Shown in pieces: positions 7,277 through 14,629 of a stretch of DNA of 14,902 nucleotides (within the stretch, counting starts at the first letter, position 1; each line of letters begins with the position of its first letter). The translations under genes were made by a program, and so were the position numbers. The notes beneath the pieces were generated by a model. It did no database searches. It worked only from the letters and a program-made list of their open reading frames with translations, and was not told where the DNA came from. The stretch lies in assembly GCA_039180865.1 (NCBI GenBank), contig JBCDCZ010000095.1, forward strand, positions 1 through 14,902, written 5' to 3'. The DNA is from JBCDCU01 sp039180865 (lineage in GTDB: Bacteria; Pseudomonadota; Alphaproteobacteria; Rhizobiales; JACESI01).

Positions 7277-7320
7277 GAAAACTGGTTTAACAGTTTGAAT
7301 TTTCAAACGAATTAGTTTTC
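7277..7320. promoter_or_regulatory. Cluster of inverted repeats between the NnrU-like and glycosyltransferase genes
   Basis: Three dyads are packed into 44 bases. AAACTG (7279-7284) and CAGTTT (7291-7296) are a perfect 6-6-6 dyad. GTTTGAA (7293-7299) and TTCAAAC (7302-7308) are a perfect 7-2-7 palindrome. GAAAAC (7277-7282) and GTTTTC (7315-7320) bracket the set. The region is AT-rich and lies in the divergent spacer, so it is a reasonable operator candidate for one or both genes. No recognised binding consensus is claimed. Confidence 0.4.
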
Positions 7321-7450
7321 TTGTTGGATCAGTTTAGAGCTTCGCTAACCAGTGTGAGAGGTTTCAAGCGCCGGTTAAAGCGATTTCACCGCAAAATTTA
7401 CCCGTCGCGCTTATCTTGTGGAGGGAATAAGCAGGGGAAAAGGCGGGCGC

Positions 7451-8725
7451 GTGAGCAAGTCGGCAGAAAATTCGACAGCCTTTGAGGGCAATCGCAGACT
7501 GCGCGTCATACATTGTGTGCGCTCTCCGGTTGGCGGTATCTTCAGGCATATTCAGGATGTGATCCGGTATCAGAACACGGCTGGCATCGATGTTGGCCTG
7601 ATCTGCGATTCTTTGACCGGCGACACTTTCGAAGAGGAGCAATTGGCGGAGCTTGCCCCGCATATGGCTCTCGGTGTCGCAAGGCTTCCAATGGCGCGTC
7701 ATTTGTCATTTTCCGACATCAAGGCGACACGACTCATCTATAAGCTGTTGAAGCAAACAGATGTAGACGTGATCCATGCCCACGGTGCCAAGGGCGGTGC
7801 GTATGGTCGTCTTGTCGGACATGTTCTTGGTGCTAAACGGCGCAAGGTCGGCAAACCTGGTGTGGTCGCGGTTTATTCCCCACACGGCGGCAGTTTGCAT
7901 TTCGATAAAACCTCAATTGCCGGACGTCTCTATTTCGCCCTGGAGCGGATCATGGAGGCCTACACAGACGAGTTTGTCTTTGTGTCGCGCTATGAGGTCG
8001 ATGCTTTCACGAGCAAAGTCGGACAGCTTCGAAAGCCTTACACCATTGCCTACAATGGTCTGCAACCTGAAGAACTTGAGCCTGTAGCACCGAGCGAAGA
8101 CGCTGCCGACTTTCTTTATGCCGGCCATATGCGTGACTTAAAGGGGACGGACCTCTTTATCGATGCGATTGACAAGGTGAATGCGCAGGCTTCGCGGTCG
8201 GTTTCTGCGGTTATGGTCGGTTACGGTGATGACAGACCACGATACGAGGCCGATGTCAGGAAACGTAAACTGGACCATCTGATCCGGTTTCAGGATCCGG
8301 CTCCAATTCGAGAAGTGTTTCCTTTGGGGCGGACTCTTGTGGTTCCGTCACGGGCGGAATCCATGCCCTACATCGTTATTGAGGCGCTCGGGGCGAGGAT
8401 GCCGGTTATTGCCACCTCTGTTGGAGGCATTCCGGAGATTTTCGCAGATCACGCGACAGATCTGGTGCCTCCCGGTGACAGCAATCTCATCGCGAAAGCC
8501 ATGCTTCGTCATCTCGAAAATCCTGACGCGGTTTATCGGCGGACAGATTCCCTGCACAATCGCATTGCCAGTGTTTTTTCCATTGAACGCATGTGCCATT
8601 TGATCGACGAGGTCTATGCTCGGCATTTGCCGCAGGCGCGCCGCGGAAATGGGACCAGGTCCGCCGAAGCCGTCACTGATACCAATGTTTATGGCAAAGA
8701 TACGTTCGCAAAAGGCGTCCAGTAG
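7451..8725 (+). CDS. GT4-family glycosyltransferase
   Basis: A 424-residue GT-B fold retaining glycosyltransferase (family 4, COG0438). The N-terminal acceptor domain begins with RVIHCVRSPVGGIFRHIQD (18-36), with the glycine-rich loop, and contains VIHAHG with H111. The C-terminal donor domain has LYAGHMRDLKGTD (222-234, phosphate-contacting R228/K231) and the EX7E motif E303-E311 in ESMPYIVIEALG, then VIATSVGGIPE for nucleotide-sugar binding. It likely adds a sugar to a lipid-linked or envelope polysaccharide at the cytoplasmic face of the membrane; donor and acceptor are unknown and no polysaccharide cluster surrounds it. The reading frame extends up to a GTG at 7418 with no ribosome binding site. 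I prefer the GTG at 7451, preceded by AAGGCGG. The last 30 residues are low-complexity polar sequence. Confidence 0.9.
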   Translation: MSKSAENSTAFEGNRRLRVIHCVRSPVGGIFRHIQDVIRYQNTAGIDVGLICDSLTGDTFEEEQLAELAPHMALGVARLPMARHLSFSDIKATRLIYKLLKQTDVDVIHAHGAKGGAYGRLVGHVLGAKRRKVGKPGVVAVYSPHGGSLHFDKTSIAGRLYFALERIMEAYTDEFVFVSRYEVDAFTSKVGQLRKPYTIAYNGLQPEELEPVAPSEDAADFLYAGHMRDLKGTDLFIDAIDKVNAQASRSVSAVMVGYGDDRPRYEADVRKRKLDHLIRFQDPAPIREVFPLGRTLVVPSRAESMPYIVIEALGARMPVIATSVGGIPEIFADHATDLVPPGDSNLIAKAMLRHLENPDAVYRRTDSLHNRIASVFSIERMCHLIDEVYARHLPQARRGNGTRSAEAVTDTNVYGKDTFAKGVQ

Positions 8726-8900
8726 ACGCGTCCGTTCACCGAACTCGTTTCATCCTGCCGACCTCACGGCGAAAACGATCAGCATTCTGCCGCGAGATCG
8801 TCAGTTCCCTGACCCGTTTGGACGTGCCATAGTGGCGCGGTAACGGTCGGGCAGGCGCCAAGACGTGGCGTATTGGCCCGCCGACAAACCGGCAGGCGAA

Positions 8901-9689
8901 ATGGTGGACCAGTACAGCCCATCTGAAACGGCTGAGATCCCGAAAGAGAACGGTGGCCGAAGATTGCGCCAACGGGTGCCAATCGTTGAAACTCTAGTCC
9001 GTGAGATTGTAAACGGTACTTTTGAGCCCGGTCTTCATTTCCCAACCGAAAATGAGCTTTGTGAGCGCTTTGGTGCAAGCCGCACTGTTATCAGGGAGGT
9101 GATGCAGGATCTCACAGCCTACGGCCTCATTTCTTCGCGCCCGAGGGTTGGTGCGACTGTCCGTGATCCGGAGCATTGGGATCGCCTTAACCCGGCGGTT
9201 TTGAAAATGGAACTGAAGTTCGGTTTGAATGCCGAACTCTACGAGCCGCTGATAGAATCCCGCGCGATCATTGAGCCGGAGGTTGCGGCAATGGCGGCTG
9301 CACGGGCGAAACCAACTCATGTTCGCCAGATTGTGGCGGCCTATGAACGGTTAGCCGCGATGCGGGATCCGAGTTCTGGAGAAAGGGTCGAGGCCGACAT
9401 TGCGTTTCACCGCGCGGTTCTGCGTGCTTGCGGCAATTGGGTGTTCCAGAAGTTTGGTCCGCTTTTTGACGCCGCCATTACAGCCCGCATGGATATTGTC
9501 CTCAAAGCAGGGATGTTTGATCCTCCCTTTGCGCTGCAGAAGCACAAACGGATCGTTGACGCGATTATCGAGCGCAATCCGCGCGAAGCCCGCCAAGCGA
9601 CCTTGAGCGTTTTGGCGCTATCCAAACCGACATTCAGTGATTATTTCGAAGGGGATGATAGTCCGGATAATCGGGACAAGGGTGCATGA
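8901..9689 (+). CDS. GntR-family transcriptional regulator, FCD (FadR/DgoR-like) type
   Basis: A 262-residue dimeric DNA-binding repressor or activator. The winged helix (about 27-90) contains PTENELCERFGASRTVIREV, the GntR recognition helix, then GLISSRPRVGATV. The linker WDRLNPAVL (93-101) is typical of DgoR-like regulators of sugar-acid catabolism. The FCD ligand domain spans about 108-245; D166 and H170 (in EADIAFH) and H215 match metal ligands of the fold. The usual last histidine, expected near position 237 in the AxxAMxxHL-like helix (here ARQATLSVL), appears to be replaced by Val. I chose the ATG at 8901, with AGGCG just upstream; a GTG at 8865 (274 residues) is equally open. Its stop overlaps the ATG of the DsbA-like gene (ATGA), so the two are translationally coupled and the partner is a likely regulatory target or functional companion. 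Confidence 0.9.
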   Translation: MVDQYSPSETAEIPKENGGRRLRQRVPIVETLVREIVNGTFEPGLHFPTENELCERFGASRTVIREVMQDLTAYGLISSRPRVGATVRDPEHWDRLNPAVLKMELKFGLNAELYEPLIESRAIIEPEVAAMAAARAKPTHVRQIVAAYERLAAMRDPSSGERVEADIAFHRAVLRACGNWVFQKFGPLFDAAITARMDIVLKAGMFDPPFALQKHKRIVDAIIERNPREARQATLSVLALSKPTFSDYFEGDDSPDNRDKGA

Positions 9690-10288
9690 AGCCGAAGCTG
9701 CAATTCTGGTTTGAGTTTGCGTCAACCTATTCCTATCTATCCGCCATGCGGATTGACGCCGTTGCCGAGGGGGAGGGCGTCGATGTCGTATGGATGCCGT
9801 TTCTGCTCGGCCCTGTTTTCGCCAAGCAGGGTCTTAAAACGTCGCCGTTTCTCGTCGTTCCCGACAAATACAGCTATATGGAAGCCGATATCAATCGGCT
9901 GGCAGAGGAACGTGGGCTCAAATTCTCTATCCCACCAAGTTTTCCGCAAAACGGTCTTCATGCGGCGCGCCTCGCTCTTATTGGTTTGGAAGAAGATTGG
10001 GGGCGCGACTTCTGTCGCAAGACCTATCTCGCCCAATTTGATGAGGGTCAGGACATTGCGGACAAAGCTGTTTTGAATACGGTACTGGCTTCGTGTGCCG
10101 AGGATCCCGAAGCGGCTTTTGCTGCATCGGTGACGGATGAAAACAAGCAGCGTCTTAAAGACCGAAGCCGTGAGGTCGACCGTTTGAAGATTTTTGGCGC
10201 ACCGACCTTTATCACCGAAAAAGGGACCCTGTTCTGGGGTGATGATCGTCTCGAACAGGCAATTTCCTATGCGCTGAAAGACGCGTGA
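9686..10288 (+). CDS. DsbA-family / 2-hydroxychromene-2-carboxylate isomerase-like protein
   Basis: A 200-residue thioredoxin-fold protein of the DsbA-like, kappa-class glutathione transferase / HCCA isomerase family, acting in the cytoplasm (no signal peptide). The N-terminus FWFEFASTYSYLSA (7-20) fits the FxFxSxYSYL signature, whose Ser or neighbouring residue activates glutathione; there is no CxxC, so it is not a disulfide oxidase. FGAPTF (170-175) supplies the cis-proline P173, followed by the family's FWGDDRLE (183-190). Known relatives isomerise hydroxychromene carboxylates during aromatic degradation or transfer glutathione. No other aromatic-degradation gene is visible here, so a specific reaction cannot be given. 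It starts inside the stop codon of the GntR regulator and is followed by the 140-base control region of the metal transporter. Confidence 0.88.
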   Translation: MKPKLQFWFEFASTYSYLSAMRIDAVAEGEGVDVVWMPFLLGPVFAKQGLKTSPFLVVPDKYSYMEADINRLAEERGLKFSIPPSFPQNGLHAARLALIGLEEDWGRDFCRKTYLAQFDEGQDIADKAVLNTVLASCAEDPEAAFAASVTDENKQRLKDRSREVDRLKIFGAPTFITEKGTLFWGDDRLEQAISYALKDA

Positions 10289-10300
10289 GCCGTCAGATCA

Positions 10301-10313
10301 CGGAAAATTTCCG
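10301..10313. promoter_or_regulatory. Short palindrome after the DsbA-like gene
   Basis: CGGAAA-A-TTTCCG is a perfect 6-1-6 dyad 13 bases after the stop codon of the DsbA-like gene. There is no U-run on either side, so it is a poor terminator; it may be a protein-binding site upstream of the metal transporter promoter. Confidence 0.25.
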
Positions 10314-10322
10314 ATCCACCCC

Positions 10323-10364
10323 TTGAAAATTCAAATTGCTATTGCAAATTATTCGCATTAAACT
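10323..10364 (+). promoter_or_regulatory. Candidate promoter of the metal transporter operon
   Basis: Two overlapping sigma70-like pairs are visible: TTGAAA (10323-10328) with AATTAT (10347-10352, 18-base spacer), and TTGCTA (10336-10341) with TAAACT (10359-10364, 17-base spacer). Neither is strong. Both -10 elements fall within the TTGCAA array, which suits repression by a bound metalloregulator. Confidence 0.35.
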
Positions 10365-10380
10365 TGCAAATGAGTTGCAA
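10342..10380. promoter_or_regulatory. Fur/Mur-like operator: four TTGCAA-type hexamers at 11-bp spacing
   Basis: TTGCAA at 10342, TCGCAT at 10353, TTGCAA at 10364 and TTGCAA at 10375 start exactly 11 bases apart, placing each on the same DNA face. The first pair forms the near palindrome TGCAAATTATTCGCA (one mismatched pair); the second forms TTGCAA-N5-TTGCAA, a perfect dyad. This resembles the operators of the Mn-responsive Fur homologue Mur in alphaproteobacteria and is unlike the Zur motif as I recall them. It ends 48 bases before the binding-protein ATG and overlaps the candidate promoters, implying metal-dependent repression of the importer. Confidence 0.6.
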
Positions 10381-10428
10381 GTGCAGGTTTGCGGATGGCG
10401 TCATTCGCAGCGTAACGAGAGGGATTGA

Positions 10429-11433
10429 ATGGCCGTGATCCGCCGATTGTTTGCCGCGTATTTGTTCGCTGCGTTCGTAGCAATTGTCACATTGTCTTTC
10501 GCAGGAATGAGCGGCAAGGCTTATGCTGGCTCTACCGCGAACGACACGTCAAAACTTGATGTTGTTGTCACGATAGGCATGGTTGCCGATGTCGTGAGCC
10601 ATGTCGGCGGGGCGCATGTCTCTGTTACAACCCTCGTGGGAAGTGGTGTTGATCCGCACTCCTATCGCCAAACCCGGTCTGACGTGGAACGCCTCACGAA
10701 GGCCGACATTATTTTCATGAATGGCCTGCATCTTGAGGCGCAGCTTGATCCGCTGCTTGAACAATTGAGTGCAACGCGCACTGTTATCGCCGTCGCAGAA
10801 GGTGTTGAGGAAAAACACCTTATTGAGGCGGATGGCTTTTCCGGGCGTTTTGACCCGCATGTCTGGATGGACCCGCAACTCTGGAAGAAAACGGTCGACA
10901 TTGTGCTTTCAGCTTTGTCTGGAACCGCGCCAGACTACGAGGCCGAGTTTTCGAAAAACGCCGACGCATTCAAAGCGAAGATTGATGAGCTGAATGTCCA
11001 ATCAGCCAACCTCTTGAAGACAGTTCCCGATGGTGAGCGTGTCCTCATTACAGCCCATGATGCTTTCGGGTATTTTGGCCGCGCCTATGACATCGAAGTG
11101 ATAGGCATTCAGGGCCTATCGACTGAAAGCGAAGCAGGACTTAACCGTATTGAAATCCTCGTCGACACGCTTGTCGACCGGAACATCAAAGCGGTGTTTG
11201 TCGAAAGCTCCGTTTCAGACCAGAACATTCGTGCCTTGATCGAGGGCGCAGCAGCGCGCGGTCACCAGGTTATAATCGGAGGGACGCTCTTTTCGGATGC
11301 GATGGGAAAACCAGGCACCTATGAGGGAACCTATATCGGAATGATCGACCACAATTCGACGTCGATTACCCGCGCTCTCGGCGGTGATGCCCCGGATCGG
11401 GGTATTTTCGGCAAGCTTGGCGCTGAATCCTGA
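10429..11433 (+). CDS. Periplasmic metal-binding protein of a Mn/Zn/Fe ABC importer (TroA/MntC-like)
   Basis: A 334-residue cluster A-I substrate-binding protein (COG0803) that captures a divalent metal in the periplasm and hands it to the permeases encoded downstream. Residues 1-33 form a signal peptide with the cleavage motif AYA before GST. Metal ligands are readable in family context: H77 in DPHSY, H144 in DPHVWMDP, H210 in ITAHDAFGYFGRAY, and D290 in LFSDAMG. The His3Asp set matches TroA; PsaA/SitA proteins carry Glu at the third position. The loop before H144 has no His-rich stretch, which argues against a ZnuA zinc protein. It is the first gene of a four-gene operon behind a Fur/Mur-like operator. 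Manganese is the favoured substrate; iron or zinc are not excluded. Confidence 0.92.
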   Translation: MAVIRRLFAAYLFAAFVAIVTLSFAGMSGKAYAGSTANDTSKLDVVVTIGMVADVVSHVGGAHVSVTTLVGSGVDPHSYRQTRSDVERLTKADIIFMNGLHLEAQLDPLLEQLSATRTVIAVAEGVEEKHLIEADGFSGRFDPHVWMDPQLWKKTVDIVLSALSGTAPDYEAEFSKNADAFKAKIDELNVQSANLLKTVPDGERVLITAHDAFGYFGRAYDIEVIGIQGLSTESEAGLNRIEILVDTLVDRNIKAVFVESSVSDQNIRALIEGAAARGHQVIIGGTLFSDAMGKPGTYEGTYIGMIDHNSTSITRALGGDAPDRGIFGKLGAES

Positions 11434-11481
11434 ATGATGGACGGGCATTACGGCGTAGTGAAAACGGAAGAGTAGACGGCA

Positions 11482-12294
11482 ATGCAGATCGCGACAGTAG
11501 ACAATGTGCAGGCCGTTGAAACGACCGAGCTGTTGGAACCGTGCTTTGAGGTCGCCAACATGACGGTCGCTTATCACGGCAAACCTGTTTTATGGGATGT
11601 TTCCTTTAAAGCCTATGCCGGGCGGACAACGGCGATCGTCGGGCCGAACGGAGCCGGCAAATCAACGCTCCTAAAAGCAGCGCTTGGTCTTGTTCCGAGC
11701 GTTACAGGAACAACCTTTGTTTCCTCTGAACCCCTTTCGAAACGGCGGCAGTCGGTTGCCTATATGCCGCAACGGGCAGCAGTCGATTGGGATTTTCCGG
11801 CAACGGCTCTCGATGTGGTTCTTATGGGTCTTTATGGACAGCTCGGTTTTTTGCGTTGGCCAGGCCGTAAAGAGCGGGCCCGTGCATTGAAGTGCCTTGA
11901 AGACGTCGATATGGGCGCATTCGCTGATCGTCAAATCGGGCAATTGTCCGGTGGGCAGCAGCAGCGGGTTTTCATGGCTCGTGCTCTCGCACAGGAAGCC
12001 GATGTCTATCTCATGGACGAGCCATTTGCAGGTGTGGATGCGGCAACGGAAACTGTGATTCTTCGCACTTTGCGTAATCTTGCTGCACAAGGGCGCGGCG
12101 TGATCGTTGTCCATCATGACCTTGAAACGGTGCGAACTATGTTTGACGACGTGCTTCTTCTCAATCGTCAGGTCGTTGAGAGTGGTCCGATTGACAAAGT
12201 GATGACGGAAGACGCGGTGCGGCGCACCTATTCCGGCCGATTGTCCATGCGGCAAAACGAACCTGTGGGCGGGGCCGCAGTTCAGCGCCACTAG
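11482..12294 (+). CDS. ATP-binding subunit of the metal ABC importer (TroB/MntB-like)
   Basis: A 270-residue cytoplasmic ABC ATPase (COG1121 type) that powers metal uptake through the two permeases that follow. Walker A is GPNGAGKST (54-62), Q-loop Q97 in YMPQR, signature LSGGQQQR (155-162), Walker B VYLMDE (175-180), and H-loop H212 in VVHHDL. The RAAVDWDFP segment after the Q-loop (98-106) is characteristic of Mn/Zn importer ATPases. It has a slightly long N-terminus (about 20 residues before the ABC core), so an internal start is possible, though the ATG at 11482 has GGAAGAG upstream. It lies 48 bases after the binding-protein stop and 11 bases before the first permease, consistent with one transcript. 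Confidence 0.93.
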   Translation: MQIATVDNVQAVETTELLEPCFEVANMTVAYHGKPVLWDVSFKAYAGRTTAIVGPNGAGKSTLLKAALGLVPSVTGTTFVSSEPLSKRRQSVAYMPQRAAVDWDFPATALDVVLMGLYGQLGFLRWPGRKERARALKCLEDVDMGAFADRQIGQLSGGQQQRVFMARALAQEADVYLMDEPFAGVDAATETVILRTLRNLAAQGRGVIVVHHDLETVRTMFDDVLLLNRQVVESGPIDKVMTEDAVRRTYSGRLSMRQNEPVGGAAVQRH

Positions 12295-12305
12295 GGTTAC
12301 CGTCA

Positions 12306-13523
12306 GTGTCCGCGCTCCTTGAAGCCCTGACCCTCCAGGCGGGGTATAATACCTCTTTGGTTCTTGTTGGATCAGCGCTCCTTGGCGCTGGCGCGGGTGC
12401 AATCGGGGTCTTCGTTCTTTTGCGCAAACGCGCACTCGTGAGTGACGCAATCAGCCACGCGACCCTGCCTGGCATCGCACTTGCCTTTCTCTTCGGTGCC
12501 TATGTGCTAGGTGACGGGCGTTCGCTTGCCCTTCTTCTTATTGGTGCCGCCTTTTCTGCCGGAATTGGCGTTCTTGCCGTCGATTTTATGACGCGATACA
12601 CGCGCCTTGCCGAAGACACCGCAATCGGCACGGTCCTGTCGACGTTTTTTGCACTTGGGATCGTGCTTCTGACCTTCATCCAGTCGCTCAATATCGCCGG
12701 GCAGGCAGGGCTTTCGAGCTTCATTCTGGGATCAACCGCGGGGCTCTTACTCCAGGATGCCTATTTGATCGCGGCTGCGGCCCTCGCTGTCGTAGTTGTT
12801 CTGCTCATTAAGGTCCGCGATTTCACGCTTCTTTGTTTCGATCCGGTTTTCGCAGAAGCCAGCGGTTTGAAGATTGCTTCTTTGGATCGTCTTCTTCTGC
12901 TTCTTCTTCTTGCGATCGTTGTTATCGGCTTTAAAACCGCCGGTCTTGTCCTCGTGATTGCTTTGACAATCATCCCACCGGTGGCTGCCCGTTTCTGGAC
13001 CGATCGTGTTGGGCCGATGACTGTGATATCCGCCGCAATCGGCGCGCTCGGTTCTTACACTGGAGCTTCCATTTCTTCGATTGCCGCCGATCTACCGACC
13101 GGCGGTCTCATCGTGCTTACCCTCTTCGTAGCGTTCACCGTCTCGCTTCTTGCAGCACCGAAGCGCGGTGTTCTGGCACTTTGGATCAAACAATGGCGGT
13201 TCAGCCGGATTGTTCATCGCAGACAGGGTTTGCTTGCGATGGCTCGCGGCGAGCCGATCTTCGACAATCTCACCCGTAAAATGCTTCTGCGCGAAGGCCT
13301 CATGCGTGCTGATGGAGCGGCAACGCCGAAAGGTGCAATAGAAGCACAGGCGATGGCGCGCGATCAGGCTTTGTGGAACGCCTACCGGAGATCATATCCG
13401 ACCGAAGCGTTGATGCTCGACGAATGGTCGCTCGCGCCAATCGATACCGTTTTGCCGAAAGACCTGATCGACAGTTTGAGACCGGAACTTGCACCCCATG
13501 CCGTTAACGAGGTGAAGCAATGA
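12306..13523 (+). CDS. ABC-3 metal permease with a DtxR-like cytoplasmic tail (TroC/MntC-like)
   Basis: A 405-residue inner-membrane permease (COG1108). Residues 1-285 carry the usual eight or so helices of the ABC-3 family, with LLRKRALVSDAISHATLPGIA (38-58) as the conserved segment facing the ATPase, and the helix with TIIPPVAARF (221-230). Typical family members stop near residue 290; this one has about 110 further cytoplasmic residues. In that tail TRKMLLREGLMRADGAATPKG (323-343) reads like a winged helix, and ARDQALWNAYRRSYP then DEWSLAPIDTVLPKDL (372-387) like the DtxR/MntR dimerisation segment, but histidines expected as metal ligands are absent. Start is GTG at 12306 with no strong ribosome binding site, 11 bases after the ATPase gene. 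Its end overlaps the second permease by ATGA. Confidence 0.9.
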   Translation: MSALLEALTLQAGYNTSLVLVGSALLGAGAGAIGVFVLLRKRALVSDAISHATLPGIALAFLFGAYVLGDGRSLALLLIGAAFSAGIGVLAVDFMTRYTRLAEDTAIGTVLSTFFALGIVLLTFIQSLNIAGQAGLSSFILGSTAGLLLQDAYLIAAAALAVVVVLLIKVRDFTLLCFDPVFAEASGLKIASLDRLLLLLLLAIVVIGFKTAGLVLVIALTIIPPVAARFWTDRVGPMTVISAAIGALGSYTGASISSIAADLPTGGLIVLTLFVAFTVSLLAAPKRGVLALWIKQWRFSRIVHRRQGLLAMARGEPIFDNLTRKMLLREGLMRADGAATPKGAIEAQAMARDQALWNAYRRSYPTEALMLDEWSLAPIDTVLPKDLIDSLRPELAPHAVNEVKQ

Positions 13524-14458
13524 TCACATTTCTTCAGCTCGATTTACCGTCGATCCTTCTCGGCACGCTTGCAGCACTTTCCTGCGGCCTTCTTGGTAAC
13601 TTTCTCGTTCTGCGGAAACAGGCGTTGATGGGCGACACGATCAGTCACGTGGTTCTGCCGGGTATTGTCGTCGGGTTCCTTGTCGCTGGTACGGCGGCGA
13701 CCCTACCGATGATGGCCGGTGCGCTTCTTGCGGCTCTTTTTGCTGTCGCTCTGATCGAAGTTATCAGACGGGCAGGGCGCATCGAGATGGGGGCTGCCAT
13801 GGGCGTGGTGTTTACGACCATGTTCGCAGCCGGTGTCGTCCTTCTTGAGCAAAGTGGCGCGCGCAGCGTTCATCTCGACGTTGAGCATGCGCTTTACGGC
13901 AATCTTGAAAGCGCGATCTGGCTTGAGGCGACCGCGCTTTCGGACCTCGCTGATCCGGCAAAGCTGGCAGGTCTTCCAGAATCAGTGTTTCGGCTATTGG
14001 GTGTGACTGGTCTCGTGATCGGCTTCATCTTGTTGTTTTACAAGCAACTGAAAATCACAAGTTTCGATCCGGCGCATGCCGACAGCCTGGGTATTTCATC
14101 GCGGTTTATGGGGTTTGCCCTTGTCTTCATGACGGCTCTCGCTGCCATAGCGGCATTTGCAGCGGTCGGCTCAATTCTCGTGATCGCGATGTTTATATGT
14201 CCTGCGGCGACGGCACGTATGATGACAGATAAGATGCATATCCAGATTTGGCTCAGCGCAATCGTATCCATCGCCAGTGGAGTTATCGGCTATGTCCTGG
14301 CAGCTTTCGGTCCGATTTGGCTTGGTGGCGAGAACAGTCTTTCCGCTGCTGGCATGATTGCCCTGGTAGCCGGGCTCTTTCAGCTCGCCGCAATGCTGTT
14401 TGCACCAAGATATGGGCTCATTGCCAAGTGGCGGCGCGCTGCGATTGCCGCGCCTTAG
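13520..14458 (+). CDS. ABC-3 metal permease, second subunit (TroD/MntD-like)
   Basis: A 312-residue ABC-3 family membrane permease that probably pairs with the preceding permease to form a heterodimeric channel for the metal. It has the family motif LRKQALMGDTISHVVLPGI near its N-terminus and a loop containing HLDVEHALYGNLESA, typical of the SitD/TroD class, where a histidine/aspartate-rich segment precedes the fourth helix. A second ICPAATARMM helix corresponds to the metal-translocating segment. No cytoplasmic tail is present, in contrast to its partner. The ATG at 13520 overlaps the previous stop (ATGA), and GAGGTG at 13509-13514 is a good ribosome binding site, so translation is coupled. 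It is the last gene of the metal-import operon. Confidence 0.93.
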   Translation: MITFLQLDLPSILLGTLAALSCGLLGNFLVLRKQALMGDTISHVVLPGIVVGFLVAGTAATLPMMAGALLAALFAVALIEVIRRAGRIEMGAAMGVVFTTMFAAGVVLLEQSGARSVHLDVEHALYGNLESAIWLEATALSDLADPAKLAGLPESVFRLLGVTGLVIGFILLFYKQLKITSFDPAHADSLGISSRFMGFALVFMTALAAIAAFAAVGSILVIAMFICPAATARMMTDKMHIQIWLSAIVSIASGVIGYVLAAFGPIWLGGENSLSAAGMIALVAGLFQLAAMLFAPRYGLIAKWRRAAIAAP

Positions 14459-14629
14459 GAAGATCGCAAAGGCCAGCTAGATTAAACGAGACACGGCTTT
14501 CCGCGCGGTAGGCCAAACCTTAACTGTCGGTTTGCCAGGTTCGCGGTTATTTCACTGGATTGGATAAAACCACCCTGTTATTCATATGACATCACCGGAA
14601 GTAGGCGCGTCTTTCTAAGGGGGAGGGGA
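14459..14629. other. Intergenic region after the metal operon
   Basis: No gene is seen. GGCCAAACC (14511-14519) and GGTTTGCC (14529-14536) form a hairpin with one bulged base, but no U-run follows, so it is at best a weak terminator for the metal operon. A very purine-rich stretch, GGGGGAGGGG around 14619-14628, serves as ribosome binding site for the next gene. Confidence 0.3.

Noticed and set aside
11671..12450. A long open frame (259 codons) on the minus strand
   Set aside because: It lies opposite the ATPase gene, which has full ABC motifs; the translation has no recognisable domain and is rich in His and Cys as expected for an antisense shadow.
10429..14458. Assignment of the metal operon as the zinc system znuABC
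   Set aside because: There are two different permeases, no His-rich loop in the binding protein, and the operator does not resemble Zur sites as I know them; zinc is not excluded, so no gene symbols were given.
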